This document shows, in pieces, positions 1-9,010 of a DNA stretch of 42,113 nucleotides. Each line of letters starts with the position of its first letter. Position 1 is the first letter of the stretch. Source of the stretch: Cochliopodium minus (lineage: Eukaryota > Discosea > Himatismenida > Cochliopodiidae); NCBI GenBank assembly GCA_024220525.1, contig JAMYWO010000256.1:1-42113 (forward strand), written 5' to 3'. The notes under the pieces were generated by a model. It had not been told where the DNA came from, made no database searches, and saw only the letters and a list, made by a program, of their open reading frames with translations. The translations under genes were made by a program, and so were the position numbers.

Positions 1-79
1 ATTTTTTATTTTTTATTTTTTATTTTTTATTTTTTATTTTTTATTTTTTATTTTTTATTTTTTTATTTTATTTTTTTAT
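1..79. repeat. (ATTTTTT)n microsatellite at the window edge
   Basis: Tandem ATTTTTT units that decay into T-rich sequence by about position 79. The tract lies inside an intron of the minus-strand gene at 87-1056, just beyond its donor site. The same unit ends the window (about 42040-42113) and occurs at 2838-2901 and 8870-8931. It therefore looks like a place where the assembly stopped rather than a telomere. Confidence 0.9.
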
Positions 80-86
80 TATTTAC

Positions 87-1056
87 CGTCTGGAGTGAAA
101 TATGCAAAAGAACAGTTCTCCATAGATTTATTACATAAAGAGAAGAAGTGGTCTTTCTTAATGGGAATTGGTTTTTGAAGCTGAAACTTTGCCCATTGAT
201 TCTTTGGTTTGTCTCTTATCTCCATATTGTCTGTGAGTTCATGTTTTCTATTAAAAATTAATAGATTTAATATATTTAATATTTTTTTATTGAATTTTTT
301 AGTAATGAATTTCTTTTAATATTTTTTTTTGTTTTTTATTACATTTAAATTTATTTTGTTAATTTGTTTTTTTTATAATTTAATTTTTTAATTTATTTTG
401 TTATTTTGTTATTTTATTTTTGTTATTTTGTTATTTTTAATTTTGTTTCTTTTACCCTATAACTCTGTACTTATAAGATTCAGATGTCCAACTATTTTTA
501 TTCATTTTTTTTCCGGACAAGTTGTTTTGATCAAATTGGGGCTCGAGAGTATACGCCATCCACTCATAATTATAAAATTTGCTGTATGTATAAACATGCA
601 ATGCTGTCAATTCTCCATCATAAGGGCATTTGGAACTAATCAAAAAAAAATAATAAAAAATTAGAATAAAAATTAAAACTTTGATTTTAGTAAAAAAAAA
701 AGTGAAATTAAACACTAATTTTTGTTTCAAAATTTTTTTTTTACTTTAACTTGATTTTTAAAATTTTTTTTTTTGAGATTTATTTGATTGCAGAAATTTT
801 ATGTTGGATGAAATATACATTTATGATCATATTCGCTCCATATCCTTCTCCAGTGAGATCAGAAATTTTCCCTTATATTAAAAATTCAATGAGAAAAATA
901 TATTTCCATCACATTTGAATTAAATTATTGTGGATTGATTGATAAATTGGGATATATTTCTTATTTGACAAGTATAATATTTATGAGTAATTAAATTTTT
1001 TTTTGAGATGAATCATACCTACTGTAATTCCATCATTTGAGCTTGTGTATTCATAC
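87..1056 (-). CDS. 5' part of an unknown multi-exon protein (paralogue of 7103-8260)
   Basis: Four exons are read on the minus strand: 1056-1019, 871-819, 635-456 and 247-87. They encode, in order, YEYTSSNDGITV, GEGYGANMIIN, PYDGELTALHVYTYSKF with a following WMAYTL, and LQKPIPIKKDHFF with a following SFAYFTP. Each matches the same exon of the complete paralogue at 7103-8260 with the same intron phases, so this is a real coding family and not chance ORFs. I do not recognise the family. The true start is not visible. The last donor (position 86) opens an intron that runs into the ATTTTTT repeat, so the 3' exons are missing here. The missing exons have exactly the expected form at 8833-8471. 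No signal peptide or membrane segment is seen in the visible exons. Confidence 0.7.
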
Positions 1057-1230
1057 CTAATTTGTAGAATTTATTATTTGAGATAATAGGGAAGTATAGA
1101 TGGCTTTACATTAATGATTATAAATTAATTTTCAAATTTCAATTTTTTATTTTTTAAATTAATTTTATTATTTGAAAAAAAAAATAAAAAAACAAAAAAT
1201 TTCTTAGTTTTAAAATTTTCTTCTTTAATA

Positions 1231-1320
1231 CTTTTTTTATTTTGTCAGTCAATCATCCACAAATGTATTTTTAATACATTTTTTTTTTAAGGAAGAAAAA
1301 CTTCATAGTTCAAAAAGAAA
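1231..1320 (-). other. Possible SECIS-like hairpin in the 3' UTR of the PRXL2-like gene
   Basis: Reading the minus strand just after the stop at 1337, there is an outer CTTTTT/AAAAAG stem and an ATGA at 1306-1303. About 14 bases follow that can pair, with four mismatches, to the segment ending before a GA at 1246-1245. A run of A follows the 5' arm, then a TGTAT/ATACA mini-stem. This is the order of a type II SECIS element. I folded it by hand in AT-rich DNA where chance pairing is common, so it is only suggestive. It is listed because of the possible in-frame TGA in the same gene. Confidence 0.2.
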
Positions 1321-1336
1321 AAACAAGATTTGTAAA

Positions 1337-2482
1337 TTAATTCTCCAGAAATTTTAGAATTTCGCTTAGTTGTGGATAATCGTAAGGGAAAGTGCTTTTG
1401 TACAAGTAAGTTATTTCTCCCTTCTTGGGCTCTATAATACATAAACCTGGGTTCTGAGTAAGAGAACCATCTCCCACAATATTGATTTCTAATTTTTTTT
1501 TTTGAAAAAAAAATTATAAAAATTAATTCAAAAAAAAATAAATCAGAAGAATTTAATTGGATCTTGGTTTTAATTTATTATTTTATTTTTTTTACTTGTG
1601 GTGTATCCCAATTCTTTGGTGACGAACGAATGAAGTTTTCTTCCCTTCTCGTTTTTCACCATTTCTATGAACCCTGGCTTGGACAACCCAAGTGATACAT
1701 GAGTTTCTAAATTGGGATCGAAATATACTTGGCAATCTGAAATTTAAAATATGAAATAAAAAATAAAATGTGATAAATTTTAACGAAAAAAACAAATAAA
1801 TTTTTATTGATTTTTACCCAATTTAAGTTTTTCTTTGTATGGTAAAAATTTTTTTTGGCTTCCTATTTTTTTTAAAAAATTAAAATTTATGATTTGAAAT
1901 TGATTCTTTTTACCACTTCCGATCATTATTAATTTGGTACCTGTTTTTTCGATATTCTCTTTATTTCCTTTTGGTAAAGGAGGGTAACTTGTAAAAACTA
2001 GAATGAAAAAAAAAAGTTTTTACTAAAGAAATAGTCTGCAGGTACCATTCCGATGGGTCTGTATTTATTTCATTTTAAAAATATTTTTTTGAATAAAATT
2101 TTAAAAAAATTTGAAATTTCTCAAAAAAAAAATCATTGGAAGAGATGAATTTGGTATATGGCTATATTATCAACAGGATATTGAATTTATTGTTTTTAAA
2201 TATTGCCTTGATTGTTTATTTAAGAAATTTAATTTATATCTTTGATTAATACCACGCCCAATGTCTAAGGAATAATATCAATACCCTATCATTATCTCCC
2301 CACATCTGGGTTGCATTGATTTTCTTTTTATCCAGGTCATATAATGTCGCCTTGAAAAGTTTGGAGAAGAGATCTTTGCCATTCAGATCTTTGACGTGGG
2401 AATTTTCTTTATCTCTCCATTCCTCAAGCAATTCATCCAATTTCCTACCTTTTTGGATCATCTCGCATGTTCCTCCCTCCAT
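1337..2482 (-). CDS. AhpC/TSA-type peroxiredoxin-like protein (PRXL2/FAM213-like)
   Basis: Six exons on the minus strand: 2482-2253, 2058-2024, 1997-1914, 1862-1818, 1736-1596 and 1488-1337, ending in TAA. The product has a thioredoxin fold of the AhpC-TSA_2 type. I see the RVLILFLRHWA strand that leads to the redox site, then GTKLIMIGSG, CQVYFDPNLETHVSLGL (the family DPxxxxYxALGL block), and NPGLCIIEPKKGEITYLY near the C-terminus. Such proteins are thought to reduce peroxides or disulfides. The redox site is the odd part: exon 1 ends TG and exon 2 starts A, giving an in-frame TGA exactly where the family has its first active Cys (RHFGC). If the donor is instead GTGGTA, that residue is simply lost. 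The second Cys of CxxC is not visible in this frame. A different frame of exon 2 contains TCRLF, so the exon 2 boundaries remain uncertain. The family call rests on exons 1 and 3 to 6. Confidence 0.72.
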
Positions 2483-2669
2483 TTTTTATTTTATATATTT
2501 AAATAAAGCAGTTTTAGTGATATCATCATCAAATACTTTACAATTGATTAAAAAACACTTTAACAATTTAATTTATTCCAACAAAATCGTTTTAAATCCT
2601 CCAAAGAGATTTTAAAATTAAAAATTATTTAATAAAATTTCTTCTCTCATGAGCGAAAACACAAAAAAA

Positions 2670-2794
2670 TTACAAAATATGACATAATTCTGATTGGGTT
2701 TCAAAGTCCTCTATCATGATCTTGGCACTTTCATTACCACGATTAGCAGAAGCTTCGAAATATTGTTTGGCAATGTTAAAGTCCATATCAACAC
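2670..2794 (-). CDS. Last exon of a Sel1-repeat protein (partial)
   Basis: A minus-strand exon follows a clear acceptor (TTTTGCAG) and ends in TAA at 2672-2670. It encodes a Sel1-like repeat: DFNIAKQYFEASANRGN followed by ESAKIMIE, then a short tail. Sel1 repeats are about 36-residue helical hairpins that hold protein complexes together. All upstream exons are missing because the intron runs into the ATTTTTT tract and the N at 2902. The Sel1 gene at 9011-12912 is a different gene, since this fragment is a C-terminus with its own stop. Confidence 0.65.
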
Positions 2795-2837
2795 CTGCAA
2801 AAGAAATTTTAATTGTTAATTTAATTTTTAATTTATT

Positions 2838-2970
2838 TTTTATTTTTTATTTTTTATTTTTTATTTTTTATTTTTTATTTTTTATTTTTTATTTTTTATT
2901 TNTAAAATAAATAAAATAAATAAAATAAATAAAATAAATAAAATAAATAAAATAAATAAAATAAAATAAA
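2838..2970. repeat. Two unrelated microsatellites joined through an N (2902)
   Basis: (ATTTTTT)n fills about 2838-2901. After the single N at 2902 the sequence changes to (AAATAAAT)n-like units up to about 2970. A change of unit exactly at an N marks an artificial join. The left flank is an intron of a minus-strand Sel1 gene and the right flank is an intron of the plus-strand DUF2009 gene, so two genes of opposite direction are abutted inside introns. From 2971 to 3207 the sequence is the rest of the DUF2009 intron, with nothing else seen. Confidence 0.9.
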
Positions 2971-3207
2971 ATAAAATTAATTCAAAAAAATTTTGAAAGA
3001 ATAAAATATTGACATTATTAAAAATAAATAAATAAAATAAAAATTGATTAAAAAATAAAAATGAAAAATAATTTGGAATTTAAGTATAAATAAATCATTT
3101 AAAAACTTAATTCATTTTGTAATGAAAAAATTTTTAATAACATTCATGTCAATAAATAAATTTCTTTTTAATCTCCAAAAATAAAAATAATTTTTTTTTC
3201 GTAATAG

Positions 3208-3952
3208 GTCAAGGGTATCACAGAATCCAAAACTGTCCTTTGGTATCCAAGGCAATGAGAAACGTGTTGTACAATGCCCAACAGAAAGTAAAGGACTGGA
3301 TCGGCTCCAGCGTCATCCACTTGGGAGACAACAACGTTCCTAATGCTTTAATGTTTATCGACAAGTATACTCAAGTCTCCAAAATTCTCAACCCTATTGT
3401 TATTGTAGTTCAAAGAATTGTAAAAAATTTTTTTGTTTAATTTTTTATTTTATAAAAATTTTTCATTTTTTTTATTTTTTATTTCATTTTTTTTATTTTC
3501 ATTTTTTTTTATAAAGTTTTTTTCGTTTTTTCATTTTTCATTTTCATTTTTTTTTAGGATGAGCTTGTTAAGGATGAAGGACTCAGCTTTTATATCGAAA
3601 ACACTTTTGGCGGCCCTGAAAAACTCAAAAAGGACATCTTGATGGTTAAAAAAAAATAAAATTTAAATTCTTCAAAACAAAATATTAACTCTTTGAAATT
3701 TGAATAGGATTTCTTTAAATCTGCTTTTGACGGAAGTGGTGGAGAAAACTTTTTTGAATCTGGGTAAAATTTTTACATAATTATTTATTATTGTTTTTTA
3801 TTGTTTTTTAATATTTTTTTCTCATTTTTTTAATCATTTTTAGTTCTTGTATTGATGGGAGACTCACTTCAGCCTGGAATTGGTGTTCCAAATTGTCAGA
3901 AAAGTTTTATTATCCTATCTTCAAGTTGACAGGTTTCCTTGGGTTCAATTAA
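3208..3952 (+). CDS. C-terminal half of a DUF2009/UPF0652 protein
   Basis: Four exons (3208-3419, 3558-3644, 3708-3763, 3844-3952, TAA) encode the conserved C-terminal half of the DUF2009 (UPF0652) family. Key stretches are SSVIHLGDNNVPNALMFIDK, then FFKSAFDGSGGENFFESG, then SCIDGRLTSAWNWCSKLSEK, ending KLTGFLGFN. The biochemical role of this family is unknown to me. There is no start: the first exon begins in phase 1, behind a repeat-filled intron and the N at 2902. The N-terminal half is at 37253-39046. It ends NDTG in the complementary phase, giving NDTGQGYHRIQ at the junction, which is how the family reads. The two together total 1440 coding bases (479 residues). Confidence 0.9.
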
Positions 3953-4068
3953 AAAAAAACAAAATAGAAAAAGAAAAAGATTATTTATGATCATTTTATT
4001 AAATCCTTCCAAAAAAATTTAATTTTATTGTTTGTTGTTTTTTATTTAAATTTTTTTTTCTTGTTCAA

Positions 4069-4869
4069 CTAGAAGAAAGTTTTTAACTCTTCAAACCATT
4101 TATTATATCCATCTCTGTTTAAGTGGACATGATCAGAGTAATACTTTTTTTCAAAGATTGAACAATTCACCAAAGATCCAAAATCTTTGTACACCAAACT
4201 CTCATTGTTGCTTTCTTTTATGTAATTTTCAAAAAGTGTATTGAGTTGATCCACTTTTTCTTTTGGTACATCTGTTCTTTCAATAAGCCCACACAATACT
4301 AATGTTACATTTGGTTTTTTCTTGAAGATAATTCCGATCAAGTTTTTGATTCCTTCAAAAATATCTTCCGCTGACTTTTTCTCGATGTTATTTGTTCCAA
4401 TCATCAAAATTATTCTTTCCATTTCGAAAACATCCAGTATCCCATCTAATTCTTTTGTTCCTTCCACACGATACAGAAGATGATCAACTCCATCTCCTCC
4501 TACTCCCAAGTTTGCAACTTCATCTTTTATGGTATTCCACAAATCTATCCCTGTTGTCAAGAATCTTTCGAACATTGAATCTCCAAGCAATACCTGTTTT
4601 TTTAAAATTAAATAAAAAATTAATTTAAATTTTTTCAGTGAATTGTTTTTTTTTACAGTTTTAAATTTCTTATTTCTGTACAAATCTAAATGCTTCAAAT
4701 GTGTTTCATGTGTTCTTTGTTTCCATTTTGCTTCTAATAATACATTCTTTCCTTTTCTTTTATTGTTATTATTTGATTTGTTTGGTGTATCTTTGTTATT
4801 GATGCTCTTGCTTTTGTTATTGGTATACTTAAATTCGTAGTTTTTGTTTCCAGTAATATTTTGCTTCAT
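4069..4869 (-). CDS. SGNH/GDSL-type hydrolase (PAF-acetylhydrolase-like)
   Basis: Minus-strand gene whose Met lies directly after a poly-T tract. The first 45 residues are Asn/Lys-rich and poorly conserved. The SGNH blocks follow in order: LLGDSMFERF (Ser98), NLGVGGDG (120-127), MIGTNN (Asn160) and SDHVHLNRDGY (Asp246, His249). These give the Ser-Gly-Asn-His/Asp set of an esterase or acetylhydrolase. The stretch before block I, KWKQRTHETHLKHL, resembles the segment before the GDS motif in PAFAH1B-type enzymes. A 63-base in-frame segment (residues 72-92) begins GTAAAA and ends ACAG. Splicing it gives FKT-VLLGDS, which suits the family better, so it is probably an intron. The substrate cannot be told. 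No signal peptide is seen, so a cytosolic enzyme is likely. Confidence 0.8.
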   Translation of the reverse strand: MKQNITGNKNYEFKYTNNKSKSINNKDTPNKSNNNNKRKGKNVLLEAKWKQRTHETHLKHLDLYRNKKFKTVKKNNSLKKFKLIFYLILKKQVLLGDSMFERFLTTGIDLWNTIKDEVANLGVGGDGVDHLLYRVEGTKELDGILDVFEMERIILMIGTNNIEKKSAEDIFEGIKNLIGIIFKKKPNVTLVLCGLIERTDVPKEKVDQLNTLFENYIKESNNESLVYKDFGSLVNCSIFEKKYYSDHVHLNRDGYNKWFEELKTFF

Positions 4870-5283
4870 TTTTTTTTTTTTTTCTTTTAGTGTTTGATCA
4901 TTTGCAGAGAAAAGTTGTTAATTCAAAAAGAGAAATTGAGAAATTTTTTGGAAACAGGTTCTGAAATGATTGTTCTTAAATTTCATGATAATAAATCCAG
5001 TTGTTAGTACAAAATACAAAATCAAGTTCTTAGTCCAAATCACTTTTGAAATGTTATCATTTTAGAAGATAACATATTTGCGATTGAACATTGATTGATT
5101 TCAACTGGATGAGGAGATGAATAATGTAGCTGAATTTTAGCCAAATTATAAAAAATTAATATTTAAAGTAAAATTTAAATAAAAAAAATTTTGTTGAGTA
5201 TTTTTGACCAATTGTTGAGAGATATAAAAAACCAATAGTGAATTTGATATCTTTGATTTCATATTTAAAAATATATAGAAAGA
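4870..5283. other. Intergenic, divergent promoter region
   Basis: This lies between the SGNH gene (-) and the TOM1-like gene (+), so it should hold both promoters. I see no exon. An 8-bp perfect inverted repeat, ATGTTATC (5051-5058) with GATAACAT (5068-5075) around a 9-base loop, is the only structure noted and may be chance. Confidence 0.6.
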
Positions 5284-6986
5284 ATGATGTATCATTTTAG
5301 GCATCAAATTTACGATTATACTCATTTTTATCTGGCAGGATTGTATTTTCTGCTATTTGTAATTGATTCAATCATCTTTTTAAGGTATGTATCTAATATC
5401 TCTCACCTCTTCATAACTAACGACATATTAATCAATGAATAATTCTCCAATTCTCATATCATGCCCATCAGATCATCATGGAAGGGAAATCTGAAAGAGA
5501 ATTGGAAGAAATTTTTTCATATATTTTTGCTTTCAGGATGTTCATGTAAGTATCAATCATAAACAAAAAAAGAACCAATATTAATCCATTTAAATTAAAT
5601 GAAAATGAAATATATGAACAGTGAGGTAAATTTTCAATTGAAAATTCTTTAAATTTATCAAAATTAAATTTATTTTAAAAAATTTAATTTTTATTTAAGA
5701 TGTGGATTTTTCTATTTACAAGTAAAGATTTTCGAATTGTTCTTTTATGAAGTAAAACTTTTAAAAATCTTTTAAATCAGCCATTCGTTAGGTATAACTT
5801 TTAAATTAAATCTTTGAATAAATTTCAATATTCAAAAAAAAAAATAAAAGGGAAGGATACATACAACTAGGTGAACAAACAATTATTTTTTTGTATTAAT
5901 TTTTAAGAATTTTTAATAAATCTTTTTTATTTTTTTAATTTTTTATTTTTAAACTTTTTTTTTTTTATTTTTTTTTAAAGTGAACAGAGAAAATTCAATT
6001 TTGAATTTATTCCCCTCCTATTTCTTTTTCTCCAACTACCTAATCATTCTCGTGTTGTGGGCAGAGATAATCTATTACCCCGAAAACACCATTGGTCAAA
6101 AACCCACAATCAACAAGTTCAGGAACCATCTCATCTTCTTTCAAGTTTTGATGTAATTAAAAATTAAAAATTTATTCAATTTAAAATAAAAAATTTAATT
6201 GTAGAAAAATAAATTTTTTTTTAAAACTATTTTTTCAATTTAAATTTGATTTTTCAGGTACATTTTTGCCACAGTTTTGTTCCTGTTGTATTTCACTATT
6301 TCTTCCAATAGTTCGATAAATGTACCCTATGACGCAACAATCTATGAAATTTTGACTTCGTAAAAAAATAATAAAACTAAAAAAAATTATGATAAAAAAT
6401 TATGATAAAAAATTATAATAAAAAATTATCAATAAAACAAAGTAATTTATCAGAAATAAACATTATTTTTTTTGAAAAGAGCTTTCATAGGAGTGATTTA
6501 TGTGACTTTTTGTTTCTGTTATTTATTTTTTGGAGTAAAGTCTGTTAATTACTTGCATTCCAATATGGACAAGGCCAAAGGGAAAGAAAAAGAAAAAAGT
6601 ATAAAAAAAAACATCAAAAATGTTTGAAATAATAATTAATTTATATTTTTACCAGTTAGCCATGTGATACGAAAAGTGTTGTCTATTGTGTGTTTGATTT
6701 CTTCTTGTTTTTTCTTGAGATCTATCCTCGTATTTGAGAATATGTGGATAAACTTTTCTGCCATTCCTTATTTTGATGCAGGTGAATAATTTTTTTTTTT
6801 TTTAATCATTTAAAATTTTTTATTTATCAATTTTATTTTATTACAATTTTTTTATTAATTTTAGTTTATTACACTGTAATGGAAGTGGTTCCTTTGCTTT
6901 TAATGCTTTTGATCCTAAATTGGAGACACTATGATTCTCAAAGCAAAACTTCTAATGAGAGATCTTACCTTGTAAATTCAAAGTGA
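5284..6986 (+). CDS. TOM1/THH1/TOM3-like seven-helix membrane protein (copy 1)
   Basis: I resolve eleven exons: 5284-5384, 5472-5545, 5622-5625, 5700-5721, 5781-5791, 5851-5870, 5981-6152, 6258-6359, 6480-6598, 6656-6781 and 6865-6986 (TGA). They sum to 873 bases, 290 codons, with all phases consistent. The protein has about seven hydrophobic segments. It shows the TOM1/THH1 hallmarks: GCSLRCGFFYLQ in helix 2, SNYLIILVLWAEIIYY (family LFWAEIYYQ) and YYTVMEVVPLLLMLLI (family YYLLVEILPSSLVLF). In plants TOM1 and TOM3 are multipass membrane proteins of endomembranes and vacuole; they are also host factors for tobamovirus replication. The native role in protists is unknown. Exons of 4, 11 and 20 bases are required. 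Copy 2 at 34755-36128 has the same length and confirms the model. Confidence 0.85.
5622..5625 (+). other. Four-base microexon TGAG in TOM1-like copy 1
   Basis: The sequence reads AACAG|TGAG|GTAAAT. The preceding exon ends in phase 1 (T) and the next needs phase 2 (A TGT GGA). The four bases supply Leu and the first two bases of Arg, giving GCSLRCGFF, where TOM1 proteins have NGVRAVVF. Skipping it shifts the frame to a stop within nine codons. The paralogue has TAAG at the same place. Confidence 0.8.
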
Positions 6987-7102
6987 TTGTCAAAAAACGA
7001 AAAGAAAAAAATGGAATTTGTCAAATAAAAAAATTTTTAATTATTTTTTGTGGAACATTTTTCTTGAAGTAAACTTTATTTTTTTTTCACGAAAAGAGTT
7101 TC

Positions 7103-8260
7103 TCAAAACATTCTTAAGATATGGTAGACCAGAACTCTAGGGAACTTATTTTTCTTTTTGAGATAGTAAAGTACAAAGGGGACAATGACTTTGAATGACT
7201 GAGGATAATTTTTGTGGGTTTTTTCTTCCTACAAAATAAAAATGAATTTGTTTTTCATTTTTTTATTTTATTTTATTTTATTTTATTTTTATTTTTATTT
7301 TTTTATTTTATTTTATTTTATTTTTATTTTTTACCCATATGCCATAATTTATTTTTAGTGTGTAATAGAAGCATAAACATGCTTGGTCATCAAAAAGTTG
7401 GAGAGATTCCCCGATATCAGGTAAATTTTTTATGTATGCATGATGCGAATTCCTTTTTTCATCTTTTTTTGAAAAATTTAAAATTGAAAAAAAAAAAATT
7501 GAAAAAAAAATATTACTGGGAGGACTGAAATAACTAAAAGAAGTTGATTCTAAGTTTTCTGAACCTAGCCCAAAATACTCATCTTTTTTGATGGGAATAG
7601 GATGTTTCAAGTCAAATTTAATCCATATGTCCGTTATTTTATCTTTAAACACCAAATTATCTTTCAAATGAACGATTCTATAAAATTTTTTATTATTTTA
7701 TTCGTTATTTATTTTTTTATTTTTTATTTTTTTATTTTTTTATTTTTTATTATTTTATTATTTTATTAATTTATTTTTACGAAGTTATTTTATATTCATG
7801 TTCGCTCCGATACAAAGTATCAATTATTTTGAGTTTAGCTGCTTTAATGATAGGATCTTCTTCGCCATCTTTATTTATCAATGTGTAAGCTAACCACTTT
7901 GTGTCATAAAATAAGGGATATGTGTATACATGTAAAGATGTTATCTCTCCATCAAATGGACTCTTAGAGCTTTTTTGTTTAAATATTAAATTGATAAAAT
8001 TTGTTTTCTATTTATGAATCTCTTACTTCACCTTTTTTAAAAAAATTTTTAGGTCCAAAATTATATTGCTTTATGAATTATATTTTTGGATATTTAAGGA
8101 TAAAATACATTAATCGTGAAATTGGCTCCATAACCTTGTGATGTATAATTTTTTATTTCCCCTATCAATATTTAATTCAGGTTGTTTATTTTTGAAATCT
8201 TTATTTGATTTCTCACCCACAACAATTCCATCATCTGTATTTTTATATTCATAGATGGAC
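7103..8260 (-). CDS. Unknown multi-exon protein, most complete family member
   Basis: Exons on the minus strand: 8260-8217, about 8168-8111, 7969-7781, 7677-7517, 7462-7335 and 7228-7103 (TGA). In order they encode SIYEYKNTDDGIVV, TSQGYGANFTIN, PFDGEITSLHVYTYPLFY with WLAYTL, WIKFDLKHPIPIKKDEYF with STSFSYFSPP, then LPDIGESLQLFDDQACLC with FYYTLKINYGIW, and KVIVPFVLYYLKKKNKFP with RVLVYHILRMF. I do not recognise the family and assign no function. Conservation against the split copy (87-1056 plus 8471-8833) is at protein level, with many silent changes and the same intron phases, so both copies look functional. Alternating strand-like segments with aromatic motifs suggest a beta-rich fold (inference). 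The start codon is not resolved. The T-rich DNA at 7262-7330 and 7690-7780 is intron. Confidence 0.65.
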
Positions 8261-8470
8261 CTATCAAAAAAAATTTGTAAAAGAGATTTTTTATCAAATC
8301 GAAAATTTACATTTTTTATTTTTTTTTTAATAATTTTTTATTTATAATTAATTTAAAAATCAAAAATTAAATGTTTGGAAAAAAAGAAAAAAACTATTTC
8401 CATTTCATTTTAAATTTTTAAAATTTAAAAATTATTTCAAAAACAGATTTTTATTCTTAGAATTTTTTTT

Positions 8471-8833
8471 TCAAAACATGCGTATGATAAGATAGACAAG
8501 GACTCTTGGGATCCTGTTTTTCTTTTTGAGATAATATAAAATAACAGGAACACTCTTTTTAAATGACAAAGGATAGTTTTGGTGAGATTTTTCATCCTAT
8601 TAAATAAAATTAAAGTTTCAAGAATAATTATTTATAAAAATTTTTTATTTTTTTTTTAATTATTTTTAATATTCCAATTTTTTGTAAATTTATTTTTTTT
8701 ACCCAATATTTATAGTTAAGTTGCATGGAATAGTAATAACACAAATAAGATTGGTCATGTTTGAAGGATAGAATATCTTTCTCTTTAGGGAGATCTGCTT
8801 TTTGGAACGTGTGATGTGATCTTTTATGCTCAT
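8471..8833 (-). CDS. 3' part of the second unknown-family gene
   Basis: Two exons on the minus strand, 8833-8703 and 8596-8471 (TGA), encode EHKRSHHTF...DLPKEKDILSFKHDQSYLC with YYYSMQLNYKYW, then DEKSHQNYPLSFKKSVPVIL with YYLKKKNRIPRVLVYLIIRMF. They align with the last two exons of the gene at 7103-8260. Upstream (higher coordinates) the intron runs into (ATTTTTT)n and the N at 8932, and no 5' exons exist there. The 5' part at 87-1056 ends in an intron with the same repeat, in the needed phase, so the two pieces are most likely one gene. Confidence 0.72.
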
Positions 8834-8861
8834 CTTTTTTTATTAATTGAGTCAGTTTTTT

Positions 8862-9010
8862 TTATTTTTTATTTTTTATTTTTTATTTTTTATTTTTTAT
8901 TTTTTATTTTTTATTTTTTATTTTTTATTTTNATTTTTATTTTTATTTTTATTTTTATTTTTATTTTTATTTTTATTTTTATTTTTATTTTTATTTTTAT
9001 TTTTATTTAG
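8862..9010. repeat. Microsatellite join (ATTTTTT)n - N - (ATTTTT)n
   Basis: Seven-base ATTTTTT units reach 8931, an N follows at 8932, then six-base ATTTTT units run to about 9008. The unit changes at the N. To the left is an intron of a minus-strand gene and to the right an intron of a plus-strand gene (acceptor TTATTTAG at 9010), so the two sides do not belong to one transcription unit. Confidence 0.9.

Noticed and set aside
1-79. ATTTTTT array as a telomere
   Set aside because: The same array occurs inside introns at internal positions and interrupts a gene, so it is a microsatellite.
5284-6986. Alternative nuclear code (TGA or TAA/TAG as sense)
   Set aside because: All three stops end proteins at expected family ends (TGA here, TAG at 40950, TAA at 3952).
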